64,000 nt of DNA from Pyricularia pennisetigena (lineage: Eukaryota > Ascomycota > Sordariomycetes > Magnaporthales > Pyriculariaceae). A program made the position numbers and the translations under genes. A model generated the notes under the pieces. That model was not told where the DNA came from, did not search any database, and saw nothing but the letters and a program-made list of their open reading frames with translations. Positions 10,438 through 21,386 of this stretch are shown here, piece after piece. The stretch is taken from contig NW_021940930.1 of assembly GCF_004337985.1 (NCBI RefSeq), positions 54,789-118,788 of the forward strand. The letters are read 5' to 3'. Within the stretch, counting starts at the first letter, position 1; every line of letters starts with the position of its first letter.

Positions 10438-11113
10438 ATGGTGAAAGAAGTAGATGAAGTCTTGCGCCAACTCGAGACGAAATCTAGTTTGATAGTGGAG
10501 GCAGGGAGATTTGATCCCCAGCAGAAAGAACGCATTGATGAAGCTTGTCAACTAATAAGAGATGGCGGGCCCAGGGCGGGATCCCCGGCCTTCAGGAAGA
10601 AAACGGTCTACACACAATTTCTGCAGCTAGTGCTTGAAGCTGTCGGATCAAATGGCGTCATACTTTGTGCGGCTGGGCTAGGGGCCACCTACATCGAGGC
10701 GATGGGGAAACAGGCTCGTAGCGCCGTTCCGGATAGACTGCAAGACAAGCTGTCCAAAGAGTTCGTTCAAGTCGCGTCGAAACATCAAGGTAAGCTGTTC
10801 ACGCCATCCGTTACTTTTGTTTCTCGTGCTAAGTTTACTAGTCGCCTTGAATGCCAGCCCAATAGTCCCATCTAATCAGCAGCCTTTCTCTGTGGACGGA
10901 AGACAACCGCCCTCGACGCTGTACGACCCATTGGACAATTTAAGGTCCTACCAGGAAAATCGGTCGCTCTTTTGGGATGACTTGCCGATGTGTTTGGAAA
11001 ATCGCGCAGAGGGAAGCCCAATGTTGTTCTATACTTATTGGGATACCCCGGCATATGTGGCATTTCCTATCAGTTGGAATGCTGAGATGCACCTTCTCGC
11101 AAGAAATCACTGA
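10438..11113 (+). CDS. Hypothetical protein, two exons (207 aa)
   Basis: Exon 1 (10438-10789) starts at an ATG in good context and ends in phase 1. A 52-bp intron (10790-10841) has a GTAAGC donor, a gctaag branch-like box and a tag acceptor, and it restores a continuous frame into exon 2 (10842-11113). The N-terminal half is predicted helical with charged heptad-like spacing and a hydrophobic stretch (VILCAAGLGATYIEA). The C-terminal half is aromatic-rich. No family is recognised. It is convergent with the gene ending at 11186 and has the phased 10-bp array as its upstream region. The exact splice fit is the main support for a real gene. Confidence 0.6.
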
Positions 11114-11185
11114 CCAATATATATATCTTGACCATCTCGATTGGCCACAGCAATGCAAAATAGACCTCTGAAGGCTCGATTGTAT

Positions 11186-11592
11186 TCATCCTGAACCGCT
11201 TTTCTCCCCGCTCTGGAGAGAGATCCAAGCAACACGAACATCACCCCTCGAATAATACTTCCATGTCGTATTCCAGTTGAGGACTACCATATTACCCTTA
11301 TAATTCGCACCGAATGTGTAGAGAGCTTTGGGGGACTTTATGTCTTCAAGATCGCCAGAATAAATATCGACCCTCCCTTGACCCTGATGATGGACGACGA
11401 TAGCAATGATATCTTCGGAAGGTACGACCTCCTGGTTTTTTTCTGTGTGCCAGCTCAACGAAACATACTACACGAAACTGTTAGCGAGGTGTGTTCTCAC
11501 GAGACGAGGCCTGTTCATACTTGACTGGAAATATCCAAAATTTCCTTGTCGGACAGTTTTTCTTCGTAGACGGTCGGTTGTTTCGAAGCCAT
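11186..11592 (-). CDS. Hypothetical small protein, two exons (117 aa)
   Basis: The ATG at 11592 starts a 72-bp exon (24 codons). A 53-bp intron (11468-11520) with a GTATGA donor, a gctaac branch and a tag acceptor joins in phase to exon 2 (11467-11186). The protein alternates short charged segments with beta-type strands (IIAIVVHHQGQGRVDIYSG, NMVVLNWNTTW), suggesting a small beta-rich domain. No known family was identified. Its 3' end lies 72 bp from that of the convergent gene at 10438-11113. Confidence 0.55.
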
Positions 11593-13587
11593 GCTTTGAT
11601 GAGTATCTTGTCGGAAGCCCAGTTGCCGAGGCACGCAATTCCAGAGTTGAATTTGTTGGGGAAAAGGTTGCAGAACTGTCATATGGCGCCTTTAGCATCC
11701 ATCTTTCTGCGGGTCTCAGCGATGATTACTCTTGGACTCGTCGCAAAGTCGTCGTCGTTCTGATGGGTAAAAATGTGTGAGCAGGGCCATCATTCATTCG
11801 ACTTAGTGGCTCACACCCACGCCGGGAGACATTTTGGGACTGTAGAGGACGATATTATGGAGGATGCGCCGGAAGATTCTTACCTGCGTGACAAGATGGT
11901 TTTGTCGGCGTTGGTAGTTCGGAACGACAAATCGACGGGCGGGATCTTTGACTCAGAGATTTGGAGGGGTTGTTGCGGGGTTGTTGTAGCTCAGGACGGC
12001 GTCAGGTACCAAACTTTGGGCAGCAATAGTTCAGATTGTTCGTGTAAAACAATCATGATTACGAAATCTGTTTGATGGTAGCTAAATAATCAGTAACTAC
12101 AACTGCATTTGCATCTGCGTGTCATGTCAAGAATTAGGGGCCTTGACTTTCGACAATGATCGTATTGCCACACCTTGGGGATAATGCAAAGTCCACACGA
12201 CCACAAAAAATGGAACCTTTTTCTGGGCGTATGTGGCTGGAAAACCGGCGGTGCGAGCTGACACGAAGCTGTGGCTTACATTCCTTATCGCTTGTACTCT
12301 TATCAGTAGGAACTCAATCACCTGGCGCCCTCATGATTCGTCGCACATATTGTTCTACTACAGCCATCGCATCCTCCACAGCATGGACCGTGCATAGTAC
12401 TTGAACCCCCCATCTGGCCAACCAACCCTATACATGAACCGTGTTCGACACAACGTCCGACACTTGGAACTGACCTTGAGCGTCAACGAACCGTATTTCT
12501 AACCTTCTTGTCACCCTTTGACCTACCGTGCATTTTGAAGTAGAAGCGTTCTCGTATCTCCGTAGGTTGCATTGTTTTCGTCCCTTGCAGCTTCTTTTCG
12601 CTCGGTGTTGTGGAAGTGGCATGATTTGAACGCTTCCGCGGGACCATGCTGGAGCCATCACCGACAGGTCAGGCCGATGCCCTTGCTTCACCCGTGCGGA
12701 GCGTCATGCTTAATCTCAAGTGAAGCGAAAGGAGTATTCTTGGAAGTGTCGTGCGCGTTTTGGAGGGTGGTTGGGTGCTCGTATTGGGTTGGTGGGAAGC
12801 CCTAGCTTGTTGTCTGTTGTTGGTTTGACCCCTGTGTATGGCAACCAAACGACACTCTAACAGCGAGTTCTTCTCGAAACTATCAGCCACGTGAGACAGT
12901 GCTGTCCAGACAGCATCCTGTCCTTGTCTCAGAACGTTGTCTATGGGGATCAGTCTTCTGGGAAAAGCTCGGCACTGGAAGTCAATGTGTCCGTGTAGGG
13001 TTTAGCAGGCGGGGTGCGCGATGTCCGCCGACGCTTCCGGTTTGGTTCAGGACTATGCTCGAACGTGTTATCGACCGTCGCTTGCGTTTGCGGGCTCGCG
13101 GGCCAAAAGGTATAACTGTGCAGAGAGCCTTTCTCTCTGTGAAGATGGTCAGCTTTGGAGTGATGCGAAGGTGCCCGGAGGCCCAGAAACTGCTTTCCTG
13201 CCAAGTATCAAGGGAATTCGTACATTGTCGCGGGGGACTATTGTTGGCTTGCGGATTTGGCGTAGCAATAAACCAATCCTGGGCCGCGGTCTGGGGACGG
13301 ATGGGAAGGGGTTCAAGGTGCAATGGCACTGAAATGGTTGGCGACGTATCGCCCACTGCTCACGGGTTTTTCCAGAGATGGATGTGAGATCAGGCGTAGC
13401 GCCAATTTATTGTGGGAAGATGATTGAGAGGGCCTGTGCGCCAGTTGGCCTTGTCCCCTCGCTTATCGATACAATTGATAACTCGCAAAACCCCCGCTAT
13501 TCAAATCTCACAACTTCGCTGCACAACGACCCAGCTAACGTCTTGGGTAGCGCGTGAACACAGAAAAGTTATTGGCTCTGCCCCAGG
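11593..13587. other. Ambiguous interval, possible decayed coding sequence
   Basis: Both strands carry medium-length frames (for example 11773-12075 plus, 12127-12321 and 12428-12691 minus, 12899-13387 plus, 12982-13356 minus), but none joins by convincing splice sites or shows a motif. A minus-strand frame near 12430-12560 looks protein-like. I could not build a gene model. Confidence 0.4.
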
Positions 13588-14411
13588 ATGCAAGGCTTTT
13601 ACCGTATCACAAACCAAGAGGATCTTAAATCCAAGGCAGAAAAGGTCCTCATACCCACTCGGAGTATCTGTCCAATGCCAAATAATCTAGGCAAGAACTG
13701 GCATGTAAGAAGTTTGACTTTTCGTACAGTGGAGCTGTCAGGCAAACAGGTTCCACAATCCCCAGAACTTCCAGCAGAAGCGAAGCCTGTCCTGGATGTG
13801 TTTCGTGAAATATATGTATGTATAATATTCAACCCGTTCTAGTCACCGCTAATAACAAATGATAAAGTCCCCTGCAGTTCGCAGTTACGCGGAATCTCAG
13901 GGGAAAAAATTGACTTATGACGGTCGCCTCGATATCATATGGATCGAAAGGGATTTTTGGTCAGATGCTCAGAGAACATTGGTACTTGTTGTGCTTCCCA
14001 AGCCAATTGGCGGAGAGACAATTCAAGGAGAAGGCACAACCGCCTCGATGGAAAGATCGTTACTCAGATCCGAGAGTTTTCTCAAAATAGCCAATCTATT
14101 GGAGCCCAGAGAGCCGAAGGTGGGTAAGGGATCTCAAAAGCGACAATTCAGAGGTTGGAACTGCCCAAGGCGAAGTTGCCTCGTTGGGCAAACCAACGGT
14201 TTGTTTGTTTAACTAACCCCAGCAATAGATGATTTCCGCCGATACCTTAGAAAAAGAAGCCACTGCCTTATTTTACAGGTCAGACACAGACCCTTCAGCC
14301 GAAACCAAGATTTTACAAACTGGTGATGTAATCGAGCTCTATGGAGGCGCCGGGATGCAAATGAAAGAGGGAGGTGTTTTGGCCATTGCGATCCGGTACA
14401 GAGCAGAGTAA
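13588..14411 (+). CDS. Hypothetical protein, three exons (about 218 aa)
   Basis: Exons 13588-13819, 13878-14119 and 14229-14411 join in a single frame. Intron 1 (GTATAA donor, gctaat branch, cag acceptor) closes in phase 1. Intron 2 (109 bp, GTGGGT donor, ttaactaac branch, tag acceptor) closes in phase 0. The product is hydrophilic with beta-strand-like segments (TLVLVVLPKPIG, GVLAIAIRYRAE) and no recognised domain. The start at 13588 is the first ATG in this frame, but an earlier exon cannot be excluded. The next gene, on the other strand, ends 33 bp downstream. Confidence 0.45.
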
Positions 14412-14443
14412 AAATGTGCTCAAAAGTTAGAATGCGTGAAAGA

Positions 14444-15373
14444 TTACAGCGCGTCAAACCCTGGATCAGTGCTTAAATAAACACGAACTTCATCGCCAGC
14501 CGAAATTCCCGCAGGGCCCAAATGAGAATTACTTTGCAGAGGTGCCGGATCGAAACTACTTTGGAGAACAGGCTGCAAATGGGCTCTGGTAAGGATGTGA
14601 CCAAAATTGGCATCGTCTGGCCGAGGATTGCACAAATTGTCGGAGATGTTGTCCGATATATTGGATGAGACATCCGACAACTCAACGTACATGGGGTGGC
14701 TAGCGGCTAAGGCAGAGTGAGGAGTCGATAACCATGTATGATGTTGGACCTGGAGGTCTGGTCTGGTAAAAGTTTGGGAAAAGTCGTCTTGTGGATTGGA
14801 AAGGTTTTGTTGTTGCCAGCTAGCCGTAAGGGGGTTGGCGTTGAAGGTTGATATCGTCGGAGCGGGCGCAGATGGGTCTAAAACTGAGTAGTGATTTGGG
14901 GCAACCGTGTTGGCCACCCAGGTGTTACTAGACAAGGGTGGCCGTGGCTGAGGCGACGACATGCCGCGATGTTGCTTCCGATTGTATTCGATATCGGCTC
15001 TGTGCCGCCTCCGGTTCAGAACGGCATCTTTGGGCGCGGTGTAGCGTGTGTGCCCTCCCAGCTCATCGGCGCCCCGCCGCTTCCGGTTGGGAGATTGTGG
15101 CTGTCGAGCGTTGTTGGAGGGAGGTCTATTGACTGCGTCGGCTTTACCTCCTTCTGGCGAAGGCTCAAGGCCGGTAGGCACGGGCTGGTTGAATCTGGTT
15201 GTTGATGTAGCGATCGACAAGGCCTGCCCTGGTGGCACGGTGTGGCTAGCGGCTGGGTCAGCCTCACTCGTTGGCGCCACTTGTCTTGTCTTGATTTCGG
15301 GTTGGTGCTCTGGTGATTGGGGGGGTTTCGAACAAGCTTCTAGGTAGGCTTTCCCAAGCTTTTGTATTAGCAC
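14444..15373 (-). CDS. Proline/serine-rich hypothetical protein, uncertain 5' end
   Basis: A 310-codon stop-free minus-strand frame. The product is largely disordered: Pro/Ser/Gln-rich, a basic patch (NRKRRGADE; NRRRHRADIEYNRKQHRG) that could be a nuclear signal, and an acidic Asn/Asp/Ser segment near the C terminus. The most upstream in-frame start codon is a GTG overlapping a branch-point-like gctaatac, so a 5' exon may be missing and the real start is unclear. The region between it and the divergent JmjC gene is only about 60 bp. A chance frame in GC-rich DNA is possible. Confidence 0.4.
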   Translation of the reverse strand: MLIQKLGKAYLEACSKPPQSPEHQPEIKTRQVAPTSEADPAASHTVPPGQALSIATSTTRFNQPVPTGLEPSPEGGKADAVNRPPSNNARQPQSPNRKRRGADELGGHTRYTAPKDAVLNRRRHRADIEYNRKQHRGMSSPQPRPPLSSNTWVANTVAPNHYSVLDPSAPAPTISTFNANPLTASWQQQNLSNPQDDFSQTFTRPDLQVQHHTWLSTPHSALAASHPMYVELSDVSSNISDNISDNLCNPRPDDANFGHILTRAHLQPVLQSSFDPAPLQSNSHLGPAGISAGDEVRVYLSTDPGFDAL

Positions 15374-15434
15374 GTTCCAGCAGCCATGTGTATTAGAATC
15401 AACTAACCAGCGAGAAACGCAGTATAATCAGAGG

Positions 15435-16910
15435 ATGGGTCGATTTAAAACCAACAGGAAAGTTACTGGGAATCTTGACGGTAACCGACTCCGGACGGAG
15501 TTTAATTCAAAGCCATGCACCCTTAAAGGCTCAAGTCGGCATTGGCTACGGTTCAAATTCTGCAATCGTGGTGCCGACCACGGCCTGGAGAGCAAAGCGT
15601 TAGAAAACTGGCTGGAAAGTCTGTGCCCTCCGGAGGAGAGCAGAGTACGATCGGCGTTGCGCAGCGACCGCCGCCATGTTTGCACTGTCATGCTGGATCA
15701 GGTCGAGAAAAACGGCCTCACCGACCTCAAGACGTTGTCGCGAGAAGCATGGGGGGATTTCGTGCCGCCTCACCTGATTAGCAACGGGGCCGGCATAATA
15801 TTCCCCAGCATCGACGGAATGTTGCCCAGCGACGACCTTGGACTGGAACTGCAGAGAGCGCGTCACCGGCTCCCGCAAGAAGCAAAGTGCTTGTCAGTTT
15901 ACCAGCTCCCGCCCGTATCCAACCATTGTGAAAGGGTCCCTTTAAACCACGGTTACGCAGCACTCTGGGTGACCAAGGCGCTTTTGCAATGTAGCAAGTA
16001 CCAGGAAAACTGTGAGCCCCTCACCGTGGTCGTGGATGCGATCCTAGACGGACCGATGCTGCAGATGCCGGCAGCCTTATCGTCACAGCTGTTTCTGTCC
16101 TGGAAGCCAGAAGAGCGCCAAGACAATAGAAGGGATAGGAACCAAGAGGCGGCAATCTCGCCCAATCTGAGACCTAAGCTGGTAATCGCCCCGTCCGGTA
16201 GCTTCACCGACGCTCACATCGATATGGGGTCTCACGGACTCGCGGCAATAGGTCCTGGTGTGATGAAGCTCTGGGGGCTGTGGCCAGGGACCGAGAAAAA
16301 CGTGCGGATGCTTGGGAGACTCAAGTGCGAGGCAGCCAAAAAGGCCAAAGAGACGACGACCTGGGCCGAGTTCGTGTTGGCAGATGCAGTGTCGCAGCTG
16401 GAACACGGCATTTGGGTAATGACGGAACCTTTTGACCTGCTGCACATGTCACCGGGAACAATCCATGCGGTTTACACCATCAGCGGCGGGATTCTCGTTG
16501 GCACCAACTTTGTTTCGGCCGACGATGTGGCGGCAACCGCGCTGGCAGTTGACAACGATCTAGAGGAGAAGGAGGTGCTGGGCGACAAGAGTAAAAGGAA
16601 CGAGTTTGGGTTTTACTTCCAGGCGCTGGAGCTTTGTTTCCGACGACAGGCTGAGGATGGCGGCAGGACGAAATCATGGGTTGACCAAGGCCACGCCGCC
16701 CGGGCAGATCTGTGCTTTCATGCGGCCAAGTTGCAAAAAGCAATGGGGTTTAATTCTTTCGTGGCGCAGAAGGCTGTTGTTTTGGCTAGCACTGAAAGCG
16801 ACGGTAGAGGGTACAGAGGAGGCCGGCCGAGAAGAGGCGTTGCCGATGCGAGGACAATGCTTTGTTCTGAGTGCAGTCGTGTGTGGATAGATCATTGGAA
16901 GGTATTGTGA
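15435..16910 (+). CDS. JmjC-domain protein (491 aa)
   Basis: A single-exon ATG-started gene. The cupin-type core is visible at residues about 245-365: SFTDAHIDMGSHG supplies the metal-binding His261 and Asp263, and MSPGTIHAVYTISGG supplies the second His (His344), matching the HxD...H iron-binding set of JmjC 2-oxoglutarate oxygenases. Fungal relatives are usually annotated as JmjC proteins; whether the substrate is histone or another protein cannot be told. The N-terminal 240 residues have no recognised reader domain, and the C terminus is Arg/Gly-rich with a CSEC pair. A short inverted copy of the segment around residue 217 lies just downstream (16925-16950). Confidence 0.8.
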   Translation: MGRFKTNRKVTGNLDGNRLRTEFNSKPCTLKGSSRHWLRFKFCNRGADHGLESKALENWLESLCPPEESRVRSALRSDRRHVCTVMLDQVEKNGLTDLKTLSREAWGDFVPPHLISNGAGIIFPSIDGMLPSDDLGLELQRARHRLPQEAKCLSVYQLPPVSNHCERVPLNHGYAALWVTKALLQCSKYQENCEPLTVVVDAILDGPMLQMPAALSSQLFLSWKPEERQDNRRDRNQEAAISPNLRPKLVIAPSGSFTDAHIDMGSHGLAAIGPGVMKLWGLWPGTEKNVRMLGRLKCEAAKKAKETTTWAEFVLADAVSQLEHGIWVMTEPFDLLHMSPGTIHAVYTISGGILVGTNFVSADDVAATALAVDNDLEEKEVLGDKSKRNEFGFYFQALELCFRRQAEDGGRTKSWVDQGHAARADLCFHAAKLQKAMGFNSFVAQKAVVLASTESDGRGYRGGRPRRGVADARTMLCSECSRVWIDHWKVL

Positions 16911-17864
16911 GGTCGCTACACTTGGACTTCCAAGACAGGAACAGCTGTGATGAACTTGGGTCTGGCGGTTGTGACCTCAACTCTAACGGTTTTAGAAGTC
17001 GAAAACTGATCCGTCGTGGAACGGAGCTGCTGATCATTGATTCACAGCGGTCCAGGGCCCAGTAAAAATTTCGAATATTCCCAATCGTATTCGACACGTT
17101 CGCCTCGTAGAGATCGCAAGAGGTTGTTTGTGGATGCGCCTGATATTTTGTGTGGCCCTAGCGGCGCTTTACCAGGGGGGAATTTCTTTCTTCCGGGTTT
17201 CCCGTTCCGCAATACTAACAGGCCTAGCAAATTACAGTGTGTTTTTTTCATGACATATCATAGGCGTCAACCAACACCTTTGTAAGCTCAGAAAAGATCT
17301 CTAGTTGTCCGGGCTAATATGTATTTTAAAAAGATTCAGCTGGTTTTTTATATTTGTTGCTCGCCACCTGCACGGAACAGTTATTTGCCAAGGTCTCTTT
17401 CCCACCACGATATTTCCTTGCATATCGCTGGGCAGACGAGAAGCCAGACGCAAAGAAAATGTGGAGTAGAATTGCTCTCATGATGCTCTTCTGCAAAAAA
17501 CCGTAGTTTATTTTTTATATATACGTTTCTGTGGTGGGAAAATCCCATCGGAACCTGGGTATAATCAGGAGTGACTTTCGAGAGGGTCACGTGATTCCCA
17601 AGATGCTGCAACTGCAACGCGTTTCAATCAACATCAAAGACTACGCCCATATGGGCTACGTCTTTTCTCAAGGTTCTCAACCTTGCGGCCCAGGAAATTC
17701 CCACGCTCCGAAATCTAGACCTGCTCCAATGCTGTATACGATGTATCCGGGTTTTCATGCTCTGGTTTGCTCGTTTGTCCCTCCAATGCGACAAAGGAGT
17801 CATCCGAGGCTGTCGCATTTGTTTTTCTTCATTTACTTTTTTGCATTTAAAACAAGACGCAGTG
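16911..17864. other. Intergenic; short inverted JmjC-derived fragment
   Basis: At 16925-16950 the minus strand encodes SSQLFLSWK, the same peptide found inside the JmjC gene at about 16082-16108, in inverted orientation. Otherwise no gene was seen. The 3' part is pyrimidine-rich and probably the promoter of the RBR gene. Confidence 0.5.
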
Positions 17865-19132
17865 ATGGACTCTGCTTCCCTTTCGCTGGCCGTCCGGCTG
17901 ATGCTGGAAGACTTGGATGCTCTAAAGTCCGGAATAAAGGGCAAGGGCCGGGAAGACGATGGGCTCCCTGATATTGATATCGTCACGGAGTTCTTCCGGG
18001 AGAAACTCGCAGCGCAGGCCATTCTTACGTCCGATCGAACCATGTGCGAGAGTACTGCTGAGGCCGTGACCAAAGATGCTGACACAATCAGGTACCTTGA
18101 CTCAGAGCAGGCACAGCGGGATGCTCAGCTCGACGACGAGCTCGTCGACAAGTTGAAGCTCCTCTACGTCAGCGACCGGGAAGAGCCAGAAGAACACAGC
18201 CGAGCTCCCTGAGGCGGAATCTTCCTCGTGGGGCGCTAACCGCGTTGTCAAGCGGCGGCCAAGGAGGAATTGCACCGGTGGCGCGTTGTCCCTGCTCTCA
18301 CGAATACTGCCGAGGGTGCCTGAATTCGCTCTTCCAAGCCTCAACTGTTGACGAGTCGCTGTACTCCCCACGCTGCTGCCAGCAGCGCATCCCCCTGGAC
18401 CAGAATCGCATCTTTCTGACCCCGGACCTGGTAGGCCGCTTCAAGGCCAAGGAGATGGAGACGTCCAGCAAGGTGTACTGCCACGGCCCGAATTGCTCCA
18501 CGTTCGTGTCACCAAGGTTTGTCAACGAGGTCAAAAACACGGCTGTCTGTGTCAGGTGCAACAAGAGGACCTGCACGACATGCAAGGGGGCAACGCACGC
18601 CGGGGATTGCCCCCAAGATTCTGGCGTCCAGCAGGTGCTGGAATTGGCGGCCCAGGAGGGCTGGCAGCGGTGCTACAACTGCTTCCGGGTCGTCGAACTT
18701 GGAACTGGCTGCTATCACATGAGTGAGCCCACTTCCTTAATGTGCTCCTTCTTCGCACGACTGTTGGCTAACCGGGGCATTACCTTTTGCACAGCATGCC
18801 CTTGCGGAGCACAATTTTGCTATCTCTGTGGCGAGCGATGGAAGACTTGCGCTTGTCAACAATGGGAAGAGCGTCGCCTGTATAGTCGAGCCGCAGACGT
18901 CGTCGCCAGAGACCCACAGGCCCGACTTTTGGACCCTCTGGCGCGTGAGGAACGGATGCGAGAAGCCGCTGCTCATCTCAGGGTGAACCACCAATGCCAA
19001 CACACCAGATGGGAGTGCCGACCGGGTAGGCATCGGTGCGAGGAATGCCACGATTACCTCCCGAACTATATCTACGAGTGCGAGAGATGCCTTATCATGG
19101 CATGCCACCGCTGCAGATATAATCGGCTGTGA
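17865..19132 (+). pseudogene. RBR (RING-IBR-RING) E3 ubiquitin ligase, frameshifted near the first Cys pair
   Basis: The N-terminal frame (17865-18212) is a helical leader (MDSASLSLAVRLMLEDLDAL...). The RBR module is in another frame from about 18245: RING1 (ARCPCSHEYCRGCL...), IBR (CHGPNCSTFV...CVRCNKRTCTTCKG...HAGDC) and RING2 (WQRCYNCFRVVELGTGCYHMTCPCGAQFCYLCGERW). The canonical CYHMTC appears only after removing a 72-bp intron (18723-18794). Between the halves the leader frame meets TGA and TAA, while RING1's first CxxC is readable only with one extra base near 18258. Either the gene is decayed or the assembly has indels here. RBR ligases transfer ubiquitin through a RING2 cysteine. Confidence 0.75.
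18723..18794 (+). other. Intron in the RBR gene (72 bp)
   Basis: A GTGAGC donor, a ggctaacc branch box and a cacag acceptor are present. Splicing rebuilds the signature CYHMTC of RING2 exactly, which fixes both borders. Confidence 0.85.
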
Positions 19133-21386
19133 TTTCGAGGGAGGTGTATAGGCGCACAAGGCCTTTTAACTAGAAATTTGGATGATATACCGTCTGGAGA
19201 GAAAACTGTTGGTAATTCTCAAGATTGCGGCTGAATGCTGATGTCAGGTAGCTGGGACTTCCCTTTCTTCACGAAGCCTAAACCTTTCAACATCTTCCTA
19301 GGTCAATACATTGAACTTGACCATGGGAAGTCAAACTTTAACCCCCCATAAGGGGTCACCACCCATGATTGGTCAGCCAAAATCCACAACCACGAATCCT
19401 TTTCCCGCAATACAATCGGCAATGTCTCAATCAATTAAGACCCTTTTGGCACTGGCGAAGACTTTTGAAAGCAGGCGTTTAGCATTTTGTTGGCCCGCGC
19501 CCAACTGTGTACCGTACTTTGTTTCTTGATTTTGTATACGAAGACACCTTCTAGGGTTAAGAATTCTCAAACGTAACGAAAACCGGCACTTCCGTGGTGA
19601 TGATGAGTGTGCTTTACGGACGAATTTCTCATGGCCGATGACCTTTTGGGTAGCTTGAAACCCTTTAGCGATGACCACGGGATAGTGATAGTATGAAACG
19701 GGAACGATTACCTTTTCCTTCTTGTACACGCTTCCACATATCTTTTACTGTCGGAAGGTCAGGATCTGAATCGACAACTTCATCTATATTGTTCAGACTC
19801 AATGTCGTTTGGATTTTTGTGGAGGTCATAATTGAATGAGCCTTTGAAGATTGTAAAAGGGAGATCAGAACCAATGTGGACAAAAGCATGGTTGGATGAG
19901 TTGCAAAACGAAGGCCCATCCTAGCTTTTTGACCATTTGCACGCATGATGTTTGGGACTTGCACAGGTGAGAAAGGCTTTGCGACAGGGGCTTTTTCACT
20001 ACAACTAACAGCCCCGGAGGCCTGAAGATGCAGCTGGAGTACAGGCTTCTCCGAATGAAATGACAACAAAATACAATCCAGTTGAGTTTTGAATCGCAGT
20101 AGCTCGGCAACCGCGATAAGCCGATAAGCAAACGATTGAAAGATAAGCCGATAAGCCATAAGCGATAATTTGATCACCCGTCCATGCGCTGACCGTGTCT
20201 ACGCAATTACCTGAGCAAGTGGCTTACTCTTACTCTTACTCTTATCGAATGCGATGAAATGACTAGATTTTTCTTGGTTGTTTGCGATCTTTGTATATTG
20301 AACTTGGACAAACATTATAGAATCCAGAGCAGAGCCACCAAATATCCCAACCACGGGACCCACCCGACCATTCAGGTCGCTCGCGTCAATCGGTTCGAAT
20401 CGGGCTGGTTGTGACATAACAGCAGAGAGTGAGAGTAAGAGTGAGACTGAGAAAGACCCCAAAACCTCTTGATACAGAAAACCATAGTGGGCTTTTACTG
20501 AGAGCCAGCAGGCTTGTCTGTGATGCCGTTGTTAGTGACAGACCTCCTTGGGGAAGAGTCGAGATACGCACGGGCCGAGCAATAGAGGCCGCCACTCAAA
20601 GCCCAGCTCGTACAGTCCGCCTGAGCACATCTTTGAGCCATGTTTTGCAACTGAGCTGCCAGGATAGTTCTTTTTTGGTTTGTTGAGAGACGTGTTATAG
20701 GGTTTTTTTCTTGCGATAGACTTATTGGGAGGCAATCGTGTTTCTTGAAATGGTTTCTATAGATAGAAGCAGCGACCTATAGTGACGGAAGGGGAGGGCA
20801 AGCCTTTTCTATGTTCTTTAACGGAGGCACAATGTCGCTCAGCAGCTCGTGTTAGTCGAAGCTGCCCTCCACCATCCCGTCCAACACTATAGGATATGTG
20901 CATGCCTAGAATTTAGCAAGAATGCAAATCAACGAATAGGTAAGCTCCACGTGGTAATATTGAACACCAAAATCAATTCAAACGTGCGGGGTATCAGCTG
21001 CTTCCTTGAGTGGTGATGGCCGGGGCGACGGCCCGGGTATCGACGGCGGCGGGAGCGATTTGATGTGTCGGATCAGGTCGCTATCAAGCAACAGATTTAT
21101 AATACTTAGTGACACCCAATCAAAATATCCCGTCAAATCAGCGTCCCCAATGGATCCTGACCTCTGCATACCACCCATCGATAAGAATGCACTCAGCTCT
21201 CAAATTGGAATATTCACATGTCAGCTCGCAGGTAGGACAATTGTCTCGGTTGCAAACTGGCCGTGACGTTTGTGAGAAGACCCTAACACACCGACTAGCA
21301 ACTTTTCTTCATCAGTCATGGCATAGATTGGTACCAATAAGAGTCAAAACTTAACAGCCTTAGCAAAGCGTTCACGCTAACAAAAT
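19133..21386. other. Gene-poor interval with simple repeats
   Basis: Minus-strand frames at 19665-20177 and 20199-20462 could be parts of one decayed gene but lack motifs. A cluster of gataagc(c) words lies at 20107-20165, a cttact hexamer run at 20220-20242, and a purine run (gagagtgagagtaagagtgag) at 20425-20446. No RNA gene was recognised. Confidence 0.45.
20107..20165 (+). repeat. gataagc(c) word cluster
   Basis: The words gataagccgataagc, gataagccgataagc, cataagc and gataa occur within 60 bp, as a duplicated 15-mer plus single units. GATAAG is also the core site of fungal GATA factors, so this could be regulatory or a simple duplication. Confidence 0.5.

Noticed and set aside
11593..13587. 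Several 60-160-codon frames on both strands, some protein-like (around 12430-12560 minus, 12982-13356 minus)
   Set aside because: No pair could be joined by plausible donor, branch and acceptor in phase, and no motif was recognised.
15016..15347. Plus-strand frames opposite the proline-rich gene
   Set aside because: They mirror the GC-rich minus-strand frame and have no motifs or starts.
19665..20462. Possible minus-strand gene spanning two frames
   Set aside because: A donor-like site exists after the upstream frame but the downstream part has no motif, and simple repeats cover the junction.
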